IMG/VR virus record: IMGVR_UViG_3300031840_000290 | Span: 1 to 23,830 of that record | DNA from: a virus | Length of the DNA stretch: 23,830 nt | Reading direction: 5' to 3' (one strand) | Part shown: positions 12,487-22,186 of the stretch, one piece after another | How the letters are laid out: the number at the start of each line of letters is the position of its first letter | How positions within the stretch are numbered: the first letter of the stretch is position 1 | Position numbers and translations under genes: made by a program | Notes under the pieces: model-generated | The model's input: the letters and a program-made list of their open reading frames with translations, nothing else | Told to the model about the DNA's origin: nothing | The model's database searches: none

Positions 12487-13068
12487 ATGGCATCAGTAGT
12501 AGACATTTGTAATGGAGCATTAAATCAACTTGGTGCATCAACAATCTTAACACTTACAGAAGATTCAAAAAACGCAAGACTTTGTAACTCAAGATACACA
12601 CAAGTTAGAGATAGTTTATTTAGATCTCATCCTTGGAACTGTTTAATTAAAAGAGTTGAACTTGCAAAAGATACGGAAACTCCTTCATGGGGTTTTAGTT
12701 ATCAGTTTACTTTACCTGCAGATTGTTTGAGAGTTCTTACAATTTTAAATTATGATTATGATTACAAAGTAGAAGGTAGAAAAATTGTAGCAAATCATGG
12801 AACAGTTAAAATACAATATGTTGCAAGAATTGAAGATCCAAATCAATATGATGAATTGTTAAGAGAAACAATTTCAGCTGCATTAGCTGCTGACATTGCT
12901 TACGCAGTAACATCATCTAATCCTGTTGCTTCTAATATGTACAATTTATTTCAAGAAAAATTAAAAGAAGCTAGATTTGTAGATGCTACTGAAGGCTACA
13001 ATACTAATCCAGATAATGGTCAAGCAGATGTTGTTGGAGCTTCTACTTTTGTAAACTCAAGGTACTAA
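12487..13068 (+). CDS. Tail tubular protein A, T7 gp11-like
   Basis: The 193-residue protein begins MASVVDICNGALNQLGAST, then has NARLCNSRYTQVRDSLFRSHPWNCL (in part, about 34-58) and a WGFSYQFTLPADCLRVL segment (about 69-85). These are the hallmarks of the gp11-like adaptor ('AL..lG...I.s..d.s..A..c...y...r..lL..hpW...'). It joins the portal ring to the tail nozzle. T7 gp11 is 196 residues, nearly identical in length. ATAAGGAAGTAGT gives a good ribosome binding site. Confidence 0.92.
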   Translation: MASVVDICNGALNQLGASTILTLTEDSKNARLCNSRYTQVRDSLFRSHPWNCLIKRVELAKDTETPSWGFSYQFTLPADCLRVLTILNYDYDYKVEGRKIVANHGTVKIQYVARIEDPNQYDELLRETISAALAADIAYAVTSSNPVASNMYNLFQEKLKEARFVDATEGYNTNPDNGQADVVGASTFVNSRY

Positions 13069-13071
13069 CCT

Positions 13072-15105
13072 ATGGCTAGAGTTGCTGTTCAATTAACGAA
13101 CTTCACAGGTGGTGAATTATCACCAAGGTTAGATGGTAGAAATGATTTACAAAAATATCCTACAGGATGTAAGACTTTAGAAAATATGATTGTGTTTCCT
13201 CATGGAAGTGCAGCAAGAAGAAGTGGTACACAGTTCGTAGCAGAAGTAAAAGATAGTTCTAAAGAAACAAGATTAATTCCTTTTGAGTTTAGTACAACAC
13301 AAACTTACATACTTGAGTTTGGTAATCAGTACATAAGATTTTATAAAGATGATGGTCAAATATTATCTGGATCTCCAGCTGTAGCTTATGAAATAGCTTC
13401 ACCTTATTTAGAAGCAGAACTATTTGATATTAAGTTCGCACAATCTGCTGATGTTATGTACATTTGTCATCCTAATCATGCTGCTAGAAAACTTGCAAGA
13501 ACAGGTCACACATCTTGGACACTAACAGAAATTAATTTTACTGATGGACCATATATGGATGATAATATTACATCAACAACAATTAGTATGTCAGCTCACA
13601 CAGTTGGAAGTAATAGAACTTTAACAGCTTCATCAACAACAGGTATTAATAGTAACACAGGTTTTCAAACAACAGACATTGGAAGGTTAGTTAGATTTAG
13701 AAGTGGTTATGGAAAAATAACTGCAAGAACATCTGCAACTGTTGTTAAGGTTCAAGTATTAGAAGATATGGGTTCATCTAGTTCATCAACGAATTGGTCG
13801 CTAGGTTCATTCTCAGATACTACAGGTCATCCTTCTTGCGTAACCTTTTTTGAACAAAGACTTGTTTTTGCTGCAACACTATCTCAACCACAAACAATAT
13901 TTTTTTCTAAATCTGGCGATTACGAAAACATGGATGAAAATAGAGGTGGGGTAGTAGCAGATGATGATGGTATTATTTATACAATTGCATCTAACCAAGT
14001 AAATGCAATTAGATTTATGACAGCTACAAGAACTTTAATTATTGGTACAGCTGGTGGTGAGTTTGCAGTTAGTGGTGGTGGAGCTGATAATGCTATTACA
14101 CCTACAAACATATTAATTAAAAAACAATCTAACAATGGTGCAGCAAACGTAGATGCTTTAGCTGTTGGTAACGCAACTATCTTTCTCCAAAGAGCTAGAA
14201 GAAAATTAAGAGAACTAGCTTACAACTTTGACGTTGATGGTTATGTTGCTCCAGACTTAACAATCCTTGCCGAACACATTTCTGAAAGTGGATTTAAACA
14301 ACTATCGTATCAACAAGAACCTAATCAAATTATTTGGTGTTCAAGAAATGATGGTCAGTTAGTTGGTTTAACTTATCAAAGAGAACAACAAGTAGTTGCT
14401 TTTCACAGGCATATATTTGGTGGAGCATTTGGAAGTGGTAATGCAGTTTGTGAAAGTGTTGCAACAATTCCAACAGATGATTCTGAATATCAAACATGGG
14501 TAATTGTAAAAAGAACAATCAATGGTGCAACAAAAAGATATGTAGAATTTATTCATCAATATGACTTTGACGAAACAGATGATACTTCATTTAATTTTTT
14601 AGATTCACAATTATCTTATAGTGGATCACCTGTAACAACATTATCTGGTTTATCACACCTTGAGGGTCAAACAGTTTCAATATTAGCTGATGGTGCAACG
14701 CATCCAGACAAGGTTGTAAGTTCTGGAGAGATCACATTAGATAGATCTGCAAGTAAAGTTAAAATTGGATTAAGCTACACATCCTTATTACAAACAATGA
14801 GAATAGATGCTGGTTCACAGAATGGTACATCGCAAAGTAAAACTAAAAGAATCTATGAGATTACTGCTAGACTTTACGAAAGTATTGGTATCGAGATTGG
14901 TCCAGATCTAGCTAACATGGAAAGAATACCATTTAGATCTTCAGCTAACGCAATGGATACTGGCATCAATGTATTTACAGGAGACAAAGAAATAGAATTT
15001 AGAGGGAATTATGAAACAGATGGTTTTATATTTGTAAGACAAACACAACCTTTGCCTTTGACGATACTGTCATTATATCCTAAACTTCAAACTAACGATG
15101 GATAG
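13072..15105 (+). CDS. Tail tubular protein B / tail nozzle-stabilisation protein, gp12-like
   Basis: This 677-residue beta-rich protein begins MARVAVQLTNFTGGELSPRL. The opening 'NFtgGElSPrldGR.Dl.kY.tGc..leNmivfphGsa.RRsGt.fv' is the signature of the podovirus tail-hub/stabilisation family that occupies the T7 gp12 position. A central region with PQTIFFSKSGDYENM and a FIHQYDF-containing part follow. It would form the hexameric nozzle below the gp11-like adaptor and channel DNA during ejection. It is somewhat shorter than T7 gp12 (794). It follows gp11-like by three bases and overlaps the next gene by 8. Confidence 0.88.
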   Translation: MARVAVQLTNFTGGELSPRLDGRNDLQKYPTGCKTLENMIVFPHGSAARRSGTQFVAEVKDSSKETRLIPFEFSTTQTYILEFGNQYIRFYKDDGQILSGSPAVAYEIASPYLEAELFDIKFAQSADVMYICHPNHAARKLARTGHTSWTLTEINFTDGPYMDDNITSTTISMSAHTVGSNRTLTASSTTGINSNTGFQTTDIGRLVRFRSGYGKITARTSATVVKVQVLEDMGSSSSSTNWSLGSFSDTTGHPSCVTFFEQRLVFAATLSQPQTIFFSKSGDYENMDENRGGVVADDDGIIYTIASNQVNAIRFMTATRTLIIGTAGGEFAVSGGGADNAITPTNILIKKQSNNGAANVDALAVGNATIFLQRARRKLRELAYNFDVDGYVAPDLTILAEHISESGFKQLSYQQEPNQIIWCSRNDGQLVGLTYQREQQVVAFHRHIFGGAFGSGNAVCESVATIPTDDSEYQTWVIVKRTINGATKRYVEFIHQYDFDETDDTSFNFLDSQLSYSGSPVTTLSGLSHLEGQTVSILADGATHPDKVVSSGEITLDRSASKVKIGLSYTSLLQTMRIDAGSQNGTSQSKTKRIYEITARLYESIGIEIGPDLANMERIPFRSSANAMDTGINVFTGDKEIEFRGNYETDGFIFVRQTQPLPLTILSLYPKLQTNDG

Positions 15106-15550
15106 AATATTAAATATAGTATCATACAAAGGAGAACATGGAGCATACATTATGAAGCAACAGATGAATCATACATTGATGGATAAGGATATGGAGTTTG
15201 ATGGTAACGCAAAGAACCTAGAACAAGATAACTTAGCATTTACAGGTATGATTGATGGTAAACCTATCTTTGCTGCAGGTATGAAAATTATTTGGAATGG
15301 TGTTGCAGAAGGTTGGGTGTTAGCTACTAAAGATGCTTTAGATCATCCTTTGCTAGTCGCAAGAGCAATTAGAAAAGATTTCGCAAGGATTGCTAAAGAA
15401 AATAATATCAATAGAGTTCAAACTGCTGTAAGAGCAAACTATACAACTGGCTTAAAATTTGCTAAGTGGTTAGGTTTAGAGGAAGAAGGATTAATGAAAA
15501 AATTTGGCTTTGATGGTTCAGATCAATATATGTATGCGAGGCTATTCTAA
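15098..15550 (+). CDS. gp13-like GNAT-fold phage protein (DUF2833 type)
   Basis: This 150-residue protein has a strand pair, AFTGMIDGKPIFAAGMKIIW (about 47-66), then GVAEGWVLATKD, a helix with RAIRKDFARIAKENNINRVQTAV, and a C-terminal GLKFAKWLGLEEEGLMKKFGFDG followed by YMYAR. This is the fold order of a GNAT acetyltransferase and the pattern of the gp13-like proteins encoded after the tail tube in T7-like phages, where the protein aids assembly of the internal core. Acetyl transfer is not shown by sequence. Length is close to T7 gp13 (138). The start lies inside the previous gene. Confidence 0.75.
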   Translation: MDRILNIVSYKGEHGAYIMKQQMNHTLMDKDMEFDGNAKNLEQDNLAFTGMIDGKPIFAAGMKIIWNGVAEGWVLATKDALDHPLLVARAIRKDFARIAKENNINRVQTAVRANYTTGLKFAKWLGLEEEGLMKKFGFDGSDQYMYARLF

Positions 15551-16080
15551 TGGGTTGGCAAGCAGCAGTAGTAGGCGCAATAGGCGCAGCAACATTTAAA
15601 CAACAAGGTAAAATTGGTAAATTTAATCAATCAGTTCAAAATAGAAATGCAGAAGTTGCCGAACAAGAATCTTTACAAATAGAACAAAAAACTGAATTTG
15701 ATATTGCTAGGTTTAATGAATCTTATCAAAAATTAGTAGGTCAAGCAGAAGTAGCTTTTGCTAAATCTGGTGTTGTTTCTGGAACAGGCACAGCATATAG
15801 AATAGCTGCAGCAAATGCTAGAGAGAAATATATGCAAGAAAATATTATGAGATACAATTCTCAAGTTGCTCAATCTAAAAAAATTGAAGAAGCAAACTTT
15901 GCAAAAATATCTGGTCAAATGGCTAGAGAACAATCTAGAATGGCTCAAATACAAACAATAGGATCTACAGGAACAAGTTTACTTAATATGGGTAATTTTG
16001 GTGGTGGTCAATCTTACAGTAAAACTTATACTGGTTTTGGTCAAAGTGGATATGGTAGAGATCCTGGAGATATAATGTAA
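15550..16080 (+). CDS. gp14-like internal virion protein
   Basis: This 176-residue protein begins MGWQAAVVGAIGAATFKQQG, a hydrophobic glycine/alanine segment able to insert in a membrane. A Gln/Glu/Ala-rich helix follows (about 22-115) with FAKSGVVSGTGTAYRIAAAN, and the tail is Gly/Ser-rich. Size, composition and position match T7 gp14 (196), which is ejected and forms a pore in the outer membrane. It overlaps its neighbours at each end by a single base or so, with GAGG a short way upstream of the ATG. Confidence 0.82.
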   Translation: MGWQAAVVGAIGAATFKQQGKIGKFNQSVQNRNAEVAEQESLQIEQKTEFDIARFNESYQKLVGQAEVAFAKSGVVSGTGTAYRIAAANAREKYMQENIMRYNSQVAQSKKIEEANFAKISGQMAREQSRMAQIQTIGSTGTSLLNMGNFGGGQSYSKTYTGFGQSGYGRDPGDIM

Positions 16081-18323
16081 TGCCAAAAATACCTACATTT
16101 ACAACTGAAGCAACAATAACAGGTGAAGTTGGATCTGTTAAATCTAATATTCAAATGAGTCTTGATCAAACTATTGGATCTGCTTTAGCACCTGTAACAA
16201 AAGAAATTGTACAACACGCAGTTAAGAAAAAAGATTTTGAAAATAAAACAGAAGCATTGAGATTAGAAAATGATTTTATCAGAGATATGCAAGACGTTTA
16301 TGATGAAGCAGGAAATTTAGAAAATAATGATCAAGCACAATCTATTGTTAAAAGTAAATCAAATATGTTGATACAAAAATATTCTAGTTTAGCAAGTAAC
16401 AATAATTCAAGAACTTTATTTAATCAGTATGCTTTATCTGAAGTGCAGAAAGGAATATTTAGAACAAGTACAGCAGTTGAAAAAAATACTTTAATTGCTT
16501 TAGATACTTTAGTTAGTCAAAAAAAAGAAAAGTTAATGATAACTGCTATAGATACTGATGAAGGATTTGATTATGCAGTTTTGGGTAGTGATTTAGAAAA
16601 TTTATATACAACGAACTATAAAGGTAAAGTTTCAGATGCAGTTTTAGGTAGTATGATTGCAGGAATACCTAATGAAATAAAATATTTAGAAGCAGAGAAA
16701 ATGATTTCTGATTCTCCTAGAGAAGCATTGAAAATGTTAAAAAATGAAAATGATTTTGTAGGATTAAATTATAAATCAAGAATACAATTAATAGATAAAG
16801 CTCAAAAAACCTTAATACCTATTGTTCAAGCTCAATGGAAATCTCATGTTGAACAAATAAATGATGGTCAAGATGTTGAGCCTTTTGATTTAGAATTAGT
16901 AGCAGAAGTTCTTCCAGAAGAAGTTGCAAACGCAATGATTCAACAAGAGACTATTTTTAGAGATACTGCAGACAATATAAAAATACTTTTAAGATCAAGT
17001 GAAAAAGAAGTGTATAAAGTTTCTGAAGGTTTGATAAAAGAAGCAGAAGAAATGTATCTTTATGATAAAGCAAAAGATATTAAAAAAACTTATGAGTCAA
17101 TTGTAGCTCAAAGACAAGAAGATATAAAAAATGATCCTGTAGAATATACTATTAGAACTAGTCCAGATATTAAAAATTTAGTACAACAATTAGAAAATGA
17201 ACAAAATCCAGATATAGCTGCAAGTCTTTCTAAAGAACTTGCTGTTAGTATAATGGAATACCAAACTAAAAATCTTGGTATTAAAAAAACTAATCAAAAA
17301 GTAATGACAAATTCTATGTCATCACAATTTATAAGTGAATATAAACAAGCAGCTAAAGATAAAAATGTTAATTTACAAGAAGCTATGCTTCAAGGTTTAG
17401 CTACAAAATATGGTAATTTAGAAGATGAAGCATTAGCACAATTAATGATTGATGGATTACCACAAGGTGCAAGAATGATAAGTGCTGGTTTCGCAACTCA
17501 AGAAGATAAAATGAAATTTTTAAGTCTTGATGATCCAGACGTAATAAAAGATATAAAACAAAACTTAAAAGATATGGGTGATACAGATATAAGTTTTCAA
17601 AAAATGAGAACAGCTATTAGACAAACCTCAGATTTTAAAGATATAGAAAACGTCATAAGAAGAAATGTTCCTTTTGATCCTAGTGATGAAATTCCAGTAA
17701 TTGAAGATGTTGTTGAATTTTTAGCAAAATATGGAGCCAATGAATTTTTAAATGGTGATGTAAAAACTTTTAATGCAGCAGCAGAAAAAGCAGCAAATTT
17801 TTTTACTAAAAATTTTGATATAGAAGATACTTATTATTTTGAAAAAACTTTTGTAGATTCTACTACAGGAAAAAGAATTCTTCCTCAAAAAATGGAAAGA
17901 AATAAACAAATGATGGAAATTATAAAAAATAATTATTTATCAAAACTTAATTTAACTACTTTTAGTTCTAAAAAAGAAGGTATTACAAGTGAGCAATTAA
18001 CAGAAAAAATGCAGTATCAAATGAGAGAAAATGGAGAATGGAGAAATTCACCAGATGGAAAAGGTTTTGTTTTTGGTATTGTATTAAGTGGAAATAGTTT
18101 TGGAATAGTTGAAGATGCAAATGGAAATCCATTATATTTTCCAAAAGATTGGGATAAAGATACAGTTCCTGGATTTGATATTGTAGTTGACTTAGATATT
18201 GAATCTAAAAAACAAATGTCTAGAGGGTACCTTGGTTCTCAAGAAAAAATGAAAGAAAAAGATTTTTCTCTTGGAAAAAGACCAAGTGAAATTCCTACAG
18301 AAGCATTTCAAATTTTAAAGTAA
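16080..18323 (+). CDS. gp15-like internal virion protein
   Basis: The 747-residue protein begins MPKIPTFTTEATITGEVGSV and is overwhelmingly helical, acidic/lysine-rich and without signal peptide or membrane helices. It has the 'iP.ft....i' N-terminus and length of the gp15 class (T7 gp15 is also about 747). It is probably packed in the internal core and ejected with gp14- and gp16-like partners to form the DNA-translocation tube spanning the periplasm. The C-terminal part (about 640-740) is more beta-rich, with GKGFVFGIVLSGNSFGIVED. It starts on the stop of the gp14-like gene (TAATG). Confidence 0.78.
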   Translation: MPKIPTFTTEATITGEVGSVKSNIQMSLDQTIGSALAPVTKEIVQHAVKKKDFENKTEALRLENDFIRDMQDVYDEAGNLENNDQAQSIVKSKSNMLIQKYSSLASNNNSRTLFNQYALSEVQKGIFRTSTAVEKNTLIALDTLVSQKKEKLMITAIDTDEGFDYAVLGSDLENLYTTNYKGKVSDAVLGSMIAGIPNEIKYLEAEKMISDSPREALKMLKNENDFVGLNYKSRIQLIDKAQKTLIPIVQAQWKSHVEQINDGQDVEPFDLELVAEVLPEEVANAMIQQETIFRDTADNIKILLRSSEKEVYKVSEGLIKEAEEMYLYDKAKDIKKTYESIVAQRQEDIKNDPVEYTIRTSPDIKNLVQQLENEQNPDIAASLSKELAVSIMEYQTKNLGIKKTNQKVMTNSMSSQFISEYKQAAKDKNVNLQEAMLQGLATKYGNLEDEALAQLMIDGLPQGARMISAGFATQEDKMKFLSLDDPDVIKDIKQNLKDMGDTDISFQKMRTAIRQTSDFKDIENVIRRNVPFDPSDEIPVIEDVVEFLAKYGANEFLNGDVKTFNAAAEKAANFFTKNFDIEDTYYFEKTFVDSTTGKRILPQKMERNKQMMEIIKNNYLSKLNLTTFSSKKEGITSEQLTEKMQYQMRENGEWRNSPDGKGFVFGIVLSGNSFGIVEDANGNPLYFPKDWDKDTVPGFDIVVDLDIESKKQMSRGYLGSQEKMKEKDFSLGKRPSEIPTEAFQILK

Positions 18324-18324
18324 C

Positions 18325-19590
18325 ATGGCAAATTTTACATTTGGTTTAAACGTAAACGAAACAGCTAAAGAGTCTGGCTATGATCAATACAAAACTTCTT
18401 TTCGTGAAGTATTAGGTGCTACTTATGAAGAGACTATAAATTTTAATCCAGCATATAGATTATATAAAAGTTATCAAATTTCAGATGCTAAAAATCAATC
18501 ACAAGAAGAAGGTATAGAGCCAATTAGTAAACAAGAATTAAACAAAAAGTATTCAGATTTAGGTTTGTATTTTGAAAATGATGAATATCAATCTGTTGTA
18601 GATATTATGGTTGATCAGAAAAAAGAAGAAAGAGAAAGACAAAGTATATTAGAGCGTGGACCACAAGGATCATGGAATCCTTTTTCTGGTGGTTTTTATG
18701 TGGGTGCTGCAAAATTAGCAGTAGGTATTGGTGGTAGTTTTCTTGATCCTATAAATATTGGAGCATCTTTTATTCCTGTATTTGGTCAAGCTAGATTTGC
18801 TAAACTTGTTGCTCAACCTAGTATGACATTGCCAAGAGCAAGAGCAATCAGAGGTGCAGTTGAAGGATCTTTTGGTGCAGCAGTTGTTGAGCCTATTGTT
18901 TATAGTTCTGCAAAACAAATACAAGCAGATTATGGAATAGTAGATAGTTTTATAAACATTGGCTTTGGCACTATTCTTGGTACTGGACTTCATGTGGGTG
19001 CAGGTAAATTAAAAGATATTAGAACTGCTAGAAAGTTTCAAGAACAACTAATTAAAAATAAAAAAGATTTAGATGCTGGTACTGGTGGAGAACCAGAATT
19101 AAATTTATATAAACAGTATTATCCAGAAAATAGTGACATCATGATGAAATTAGAAAAAACAGATCCTAGAACTAGAGAACTATTACTTCAAAAGGCTATA
19201 GGTGATGTTATGCAAGAAAATCCTGTAGATGTAACTGGTGTTGTTAATGCTGATGCAACTCTTCGTGTTGGTGAAGCAGAAACTCCTACAGTTAAAATTG
19301 ATCCTTCAAAAAAAATAACTTCCGATCAAATAGAATTACAAAATTTTCAACAAAAAATTATAAATAAAGATGCAAAAGCATTAGAAAAAGACAATCCAAT
19401 TGTAGAAGAAAGATTATTAAATTTAAGAAACAAGCAAACAGAATCTGGTTATGATTTAAATTTTGGTGATGATTTAGAAGGAGAATTAACAGTTCAAAAA
19501 ACAAAAGATAATTTAGATGAATTAAAAACTAAATCAAAAGATTTAGAAAAAATTACAGCAGATTATATTAACTGTAGGAATGGTAGATAA
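18325..19590 (+). CDS. gp16-like internal virion protein, N-terminal portion
   Basis: The 421 residues begin MANFTFGLNVNETAKESGYD. A helical head (1-110) precedes two glycine-rich hydrophobic regions (about 122-155, GGFYVGAAKLAVGIGGSFLD; and about 176-226, GAAVVEPIVYSSAKQIQADY), then a charged helical tail that ends DYINCRNGR. Such hydrophobic Gly/Ala segments are typical of the gp16-type ejection proteins that cross the inner membrane. No lytic transglycosylase motif is evident. Together with the next gene it totals 1,284 residues, near T7 gp16 (1,318), so the large core protein appears to be split in two. Confidence 0.65.
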   Translation: MANFTFGLNVNETAKESGYDQYKTSFREVLGATYEETINFNPAYRLYKSYQISDAKNQSQEEGIEPISKQELNKKYSDLGLYFENDEYQSVVDIMVDQKKEERERQSILERGPQGSWNPFSGGFYVGAAKLAVGIGGSFLDPINIGASFIPVFGQARFAKLVAQPSMTLPRARAIRGAVEGSFGAAVVEPIVYSSAKQIQADYGIVDSFINIGFGTILGTGLHVGAGKLKDIRTARKFQEQLIKNKKDLDAGTGGEPELNLYKQYYPENSDIMMKLEKTDPRTRELLLQKAIGDVMQENPVDVTGVVNADATLRVGEAETPTVKIDPSKKITSDQIELQNFQQKIINKDAKALEKDNPIVEERLLNLRNKQTESGYDLNFGDDLEGELTVQKTKDNLDELKTKSKDLEKITADYINCRNGR

Positions 19591-19592
19591 AA

Positions 19593-22184
19593 ATGGCTAA
19601 AAATGTATGTATAACTAGAATAGAAAATTTATTAAAAGAATCGTCTTTTACTGGAGTAAAAAAAGATGAAATAATGAATAGCCTTAAACAAGCTATGGCA
19701 GAAAGAAGACTTAATCGTATAGATGAAATTAATGTAGATGCTATTGCTAAAGATGTTTCTGAACAAATAAAAGCACAAAAAATAATAGATAGAGCCAATG
19801 CTTTAAATGATGAAATTATCAGAAGAAAAAGAGCTCAATTTATTATTGATAATTATCAAGGCATTGAAGAAGAAGGTTTAATGGCAGCAATAGTTGGATC
19901 AAATGAATTAAGACCAGGAGCTAGAGATTCAGTTGCTGTTGCTCAAGATGTTGCTCAAGCAGATTTAATTAATTCTTTTAAACAAAAAGTTAGAGAAGCA
20001 AAATTAGATAAATTATTTACTGATGCTGATCTTCCAACACAAGAAAGAATAGCAAAAGTTATGGAAGAAGCTGGAGCGCAACCAACAAATGTAGAAAAAT
20101 TAGCAGGTATAAAACCTCGTATTACTGAAACTAATCCTCAAATTAGAAAATTAGGAATACTAATGGAAGAACATTCTGAAGCAGTTAGAGTAATGTTAAA
20201 TGATAGAGGAGCCAACATTCCTAAACTTTGGGGTTGGGTTGTTAAACATAATCACGATCAATTTAATGTAAGAGCTGCTACAGAAACTTTAGGTATGAAT
20301 TTAGATGATATAAAAGCAGATGCTAATTTAAAAGGTAGTGATGTAAATTATAATAAAAATTTTAAAGCTTGGAAAAATTTTACATCTAAATATTTAGATG
20401 AAAGAACTTTTGATACTGTTGATGATAGAGATGATTTTTTTGTAGACGTTTATAATTCTTTAGTAGGAAACAAAATTCAATTAGCAGAAGGTGTTAATAA
20501 TATTTTTGGATCAAGAAATGTAACAAAAGCAGCAGGTGGTAAAAGGGTTTTGCATTTTAAATCTGCCTCAGATTGGTTTACTTATCATAAAAAATTTGGT
20601 CATGGAAATCTTCAAGAAACATTTCTTTCTGGATTATTAACAGCAGGAAGAAATATTGGAATAATAGATAAATTAGGATCTAATCCCAAAGCAAATTTTG
20701 ATAAAATAAGAATGGCAGTATATAATCATGTTAAAAAAAGTGGAAGAGATTCATCTAAACTTGCTAGTGAAGAATATTTTAAAAAATTTTATATGCAAAT
20801 AAATGGATCAAATTATACTGTAGAAAATTTTACTTTAGCAAAATATGGATCAATACTTAGAGTTGGTCAAAACATAACAAAACTAGGTGGAGCTGCAGTA
20901 TCTGCTCTTACTGACGTTGGTCTTTATGGTTCTGAAATGAAAGATCAAGGTGGTAAAACTTTATTGGGTGGAATGGGTGAAGCTTTTTCTGCTCTTGCAA
21001 AAATAAAAAATACAAAACAAAAAAAAGAAATAGCTGAAATGTCATTATTAATGACAGATGGATTAATAAATGATATGGCTGGAAGAAATCAAGTAGGAGA
21101 TAATTTAACTAGGGGAGCCACTCAAATACAAAGAACATTTTTTAAATTTAATTTATTACAATGGTGGACTAACACTTTAAAAGAATCCGCTATGTTAGGT
21201 ATGTCTAACTATTATGCAAGACAAAAAAATTTACCTTACAATAAATTAAACAAACAACTTAAATTATTATTTGAAAAATTTAATATAGATTCTAAAAAAT
21301 GGGATGTTATTAGAAAAAATGGAATGGTTAAAGCTGATGATGGTATGGAATTTATTAACATTGGTACACTTGATAAAATTTCTGATGCAGATATTAAAAA
21401 AATTACAGGTATAGATAATTTAACTAAAAGAGAAATTGGAATAGAAAAACAAAAATTTAAACATTCTGTAGCTGGAATACTTTTAGATAGAACTTTGTTT
21501 GCTGTCATTCAACCAGATGCTAGAGTTAAAGGAATTATGAAACAAGGAACTTTAGCAGGTACTCCTATAGGAGAAGCTGTTAGTTTTCTTGGTCAATTCA
21601 AAGGTTTTCCTGTTGCAATATTTAATAAAGTAATAGGTAGAGATTTAGCTTATATGAGAGCTGGACCAAATCAAGATATAGGTAGAGGTGCAAGAGGTAT
21701 AGCAGCAACTATAGTTACAAGTGCTTTATTAGGTTATGCTTCAATGACTTTAAAAGATATTTTAAAAGGAAGATCTCCAAGGGATCCTTCTAAATTAAAT
21801 ACAGTTCTAGCATCTTTATTGCAAGGTGGTGGTCTTGGTTTATATGGAGATGTTTTGTTTAAAGAACAAAGAGATGGATCAACTATTATAGCTGGTCTTG
21901 CTGGACCAACAGCAACAACTGTAGCAGACGTGTTGCTTGCTATTAATTATGGTATTCGTGGAGAAGGTGGCAAAGCAGGTAAAGCAGCATATAGAGCGGT
22001 TAGTAGTAACATACCTTTTATGAATTTATTTTATATTAAAACAGCATATGATTATTTAATAGGTTTTAATATGATGGAAACTATGTCTCCAGGCTCATTA
22101 AAAAGAGTGGAAAGAAGAATGAAAAAAGATTATAATCAAGAATATTTATTGACTAAACCATCATCAACCTTTAAAGGTTTTTAA
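19593..22184 (+). CDS. gp16-like internal virion protein, C-terminal portion
   Basis: The 863 residues begin MAKNVCITRIENLLKESSFT. The protein is highly helical and lysine-rich, with few motifs until about 680-710, where ARGIAATIVTSALLGYASMTL forms a probable membrane segment, followed by a glycine-rich LLQGGGLGLYGDVLF region and a basic C-terminus. This is the style of the T7 gp16 C-terminal region, which contributes to DNA translocation across the inner membrane. It starts two bases after the preceding stop with AGGA only distantly upstream. It sits between the gp15/16-like genes and the fibre, as gp16 does. No catalytic residues are recognisable. Confidence 0.68.
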   Translation: MAKNVCITRIENLLKESSFTGVKKDEIMNSLKQAMAERRLNRIDEINVDAIAKDVSEQIKAQKIIDRANALNDEIIRRKRAQFIIDNYQGIEEEGLMAAIVGSNELRPGARDSVAVAQDVAQADLINSFKQKVREAKLDKLFTDADLPTQERIAKVMEEAGAQPTNVEKLAGIKPRITETNPQIRKLGILMEEHSEAVRVMLNDRGANIPKLWGWVVKHNHDQFNVRAATETLGMNLDDIKADANLKGSDVNYNKNFKAWKNFTSKYLDERTFDTVDDRDDFFVDVYNSLVGNKIQLAEGVNNIFGSRNVTKAAGGKRVLHFKSASDWFTYHKKFGHGNLQETFLSGLLTAGRNIGIIDKLGSNPKANFDKIRMAVYNHVKKSGRDSSKLASEEYFKKFYMQINGSNYTVENFTLAKYGSILRVGQNITKLGGAAVSALTDVGLYGSEMKDQGGKTLLGGMGEAFSALAKIKNTKQKKEIAEMSLLMTDGLINDMAGRNQVGDNLTRGATQIQRTFFKFNLLQWWTNTLKESAMLGMSNYYARQKNLPYNKLNKQLKLLFEKFNIDSKKWDVIRKNGMVKADDGMEFINIGTLDKISDADIKKITGIDNLTKREIGIEKQKFKHSVAGILLDRTLFAVIQPDARVKGIMKQGTLAGTPIGEAVSFLGQFKGFPVAIFNKVIGRDLAYMRAGPNQDIGRGARGIAATIVTSALLGYASMTLKDILKGRSPRDPSKLNTVLASLLQGGGLGLYGDVLFKEQRDGSTIIAGLAGPTATTVADVLLAINYGIRGEGGKAGKAAYRAVSSNIPFMNLFYIKTAYDYLIGFNMMETMSPGSLKRVERRMKKDYNQEYLLTKPSSTFKGF
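22166..22179. repeat. 14-bp perfect palindrome at end of gp16-like gene
   Basis: AACCTTTAAAGGTT reads the same on both strands and is followed by TTTAAAT, just before the fibre ATG. Within it AAAGGT can act as the fibre ribosome binding site. A weak hairpin (5-bp stem, 4-base loop) could slow translation or transcription; chance is also possible in AT-rich DNA. Confidence 0.25.
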
Positions 22185-22186
22185 AT

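Noticed and set aside
19570-19600. Programmed frameshift joining the 421-aa and 863-aa proteins
   Set aside because: The downstream frame is closed by TAG at 19584-19586, leaving only four bases for a slip, and there is no convincing slippery heptamer before the stop.
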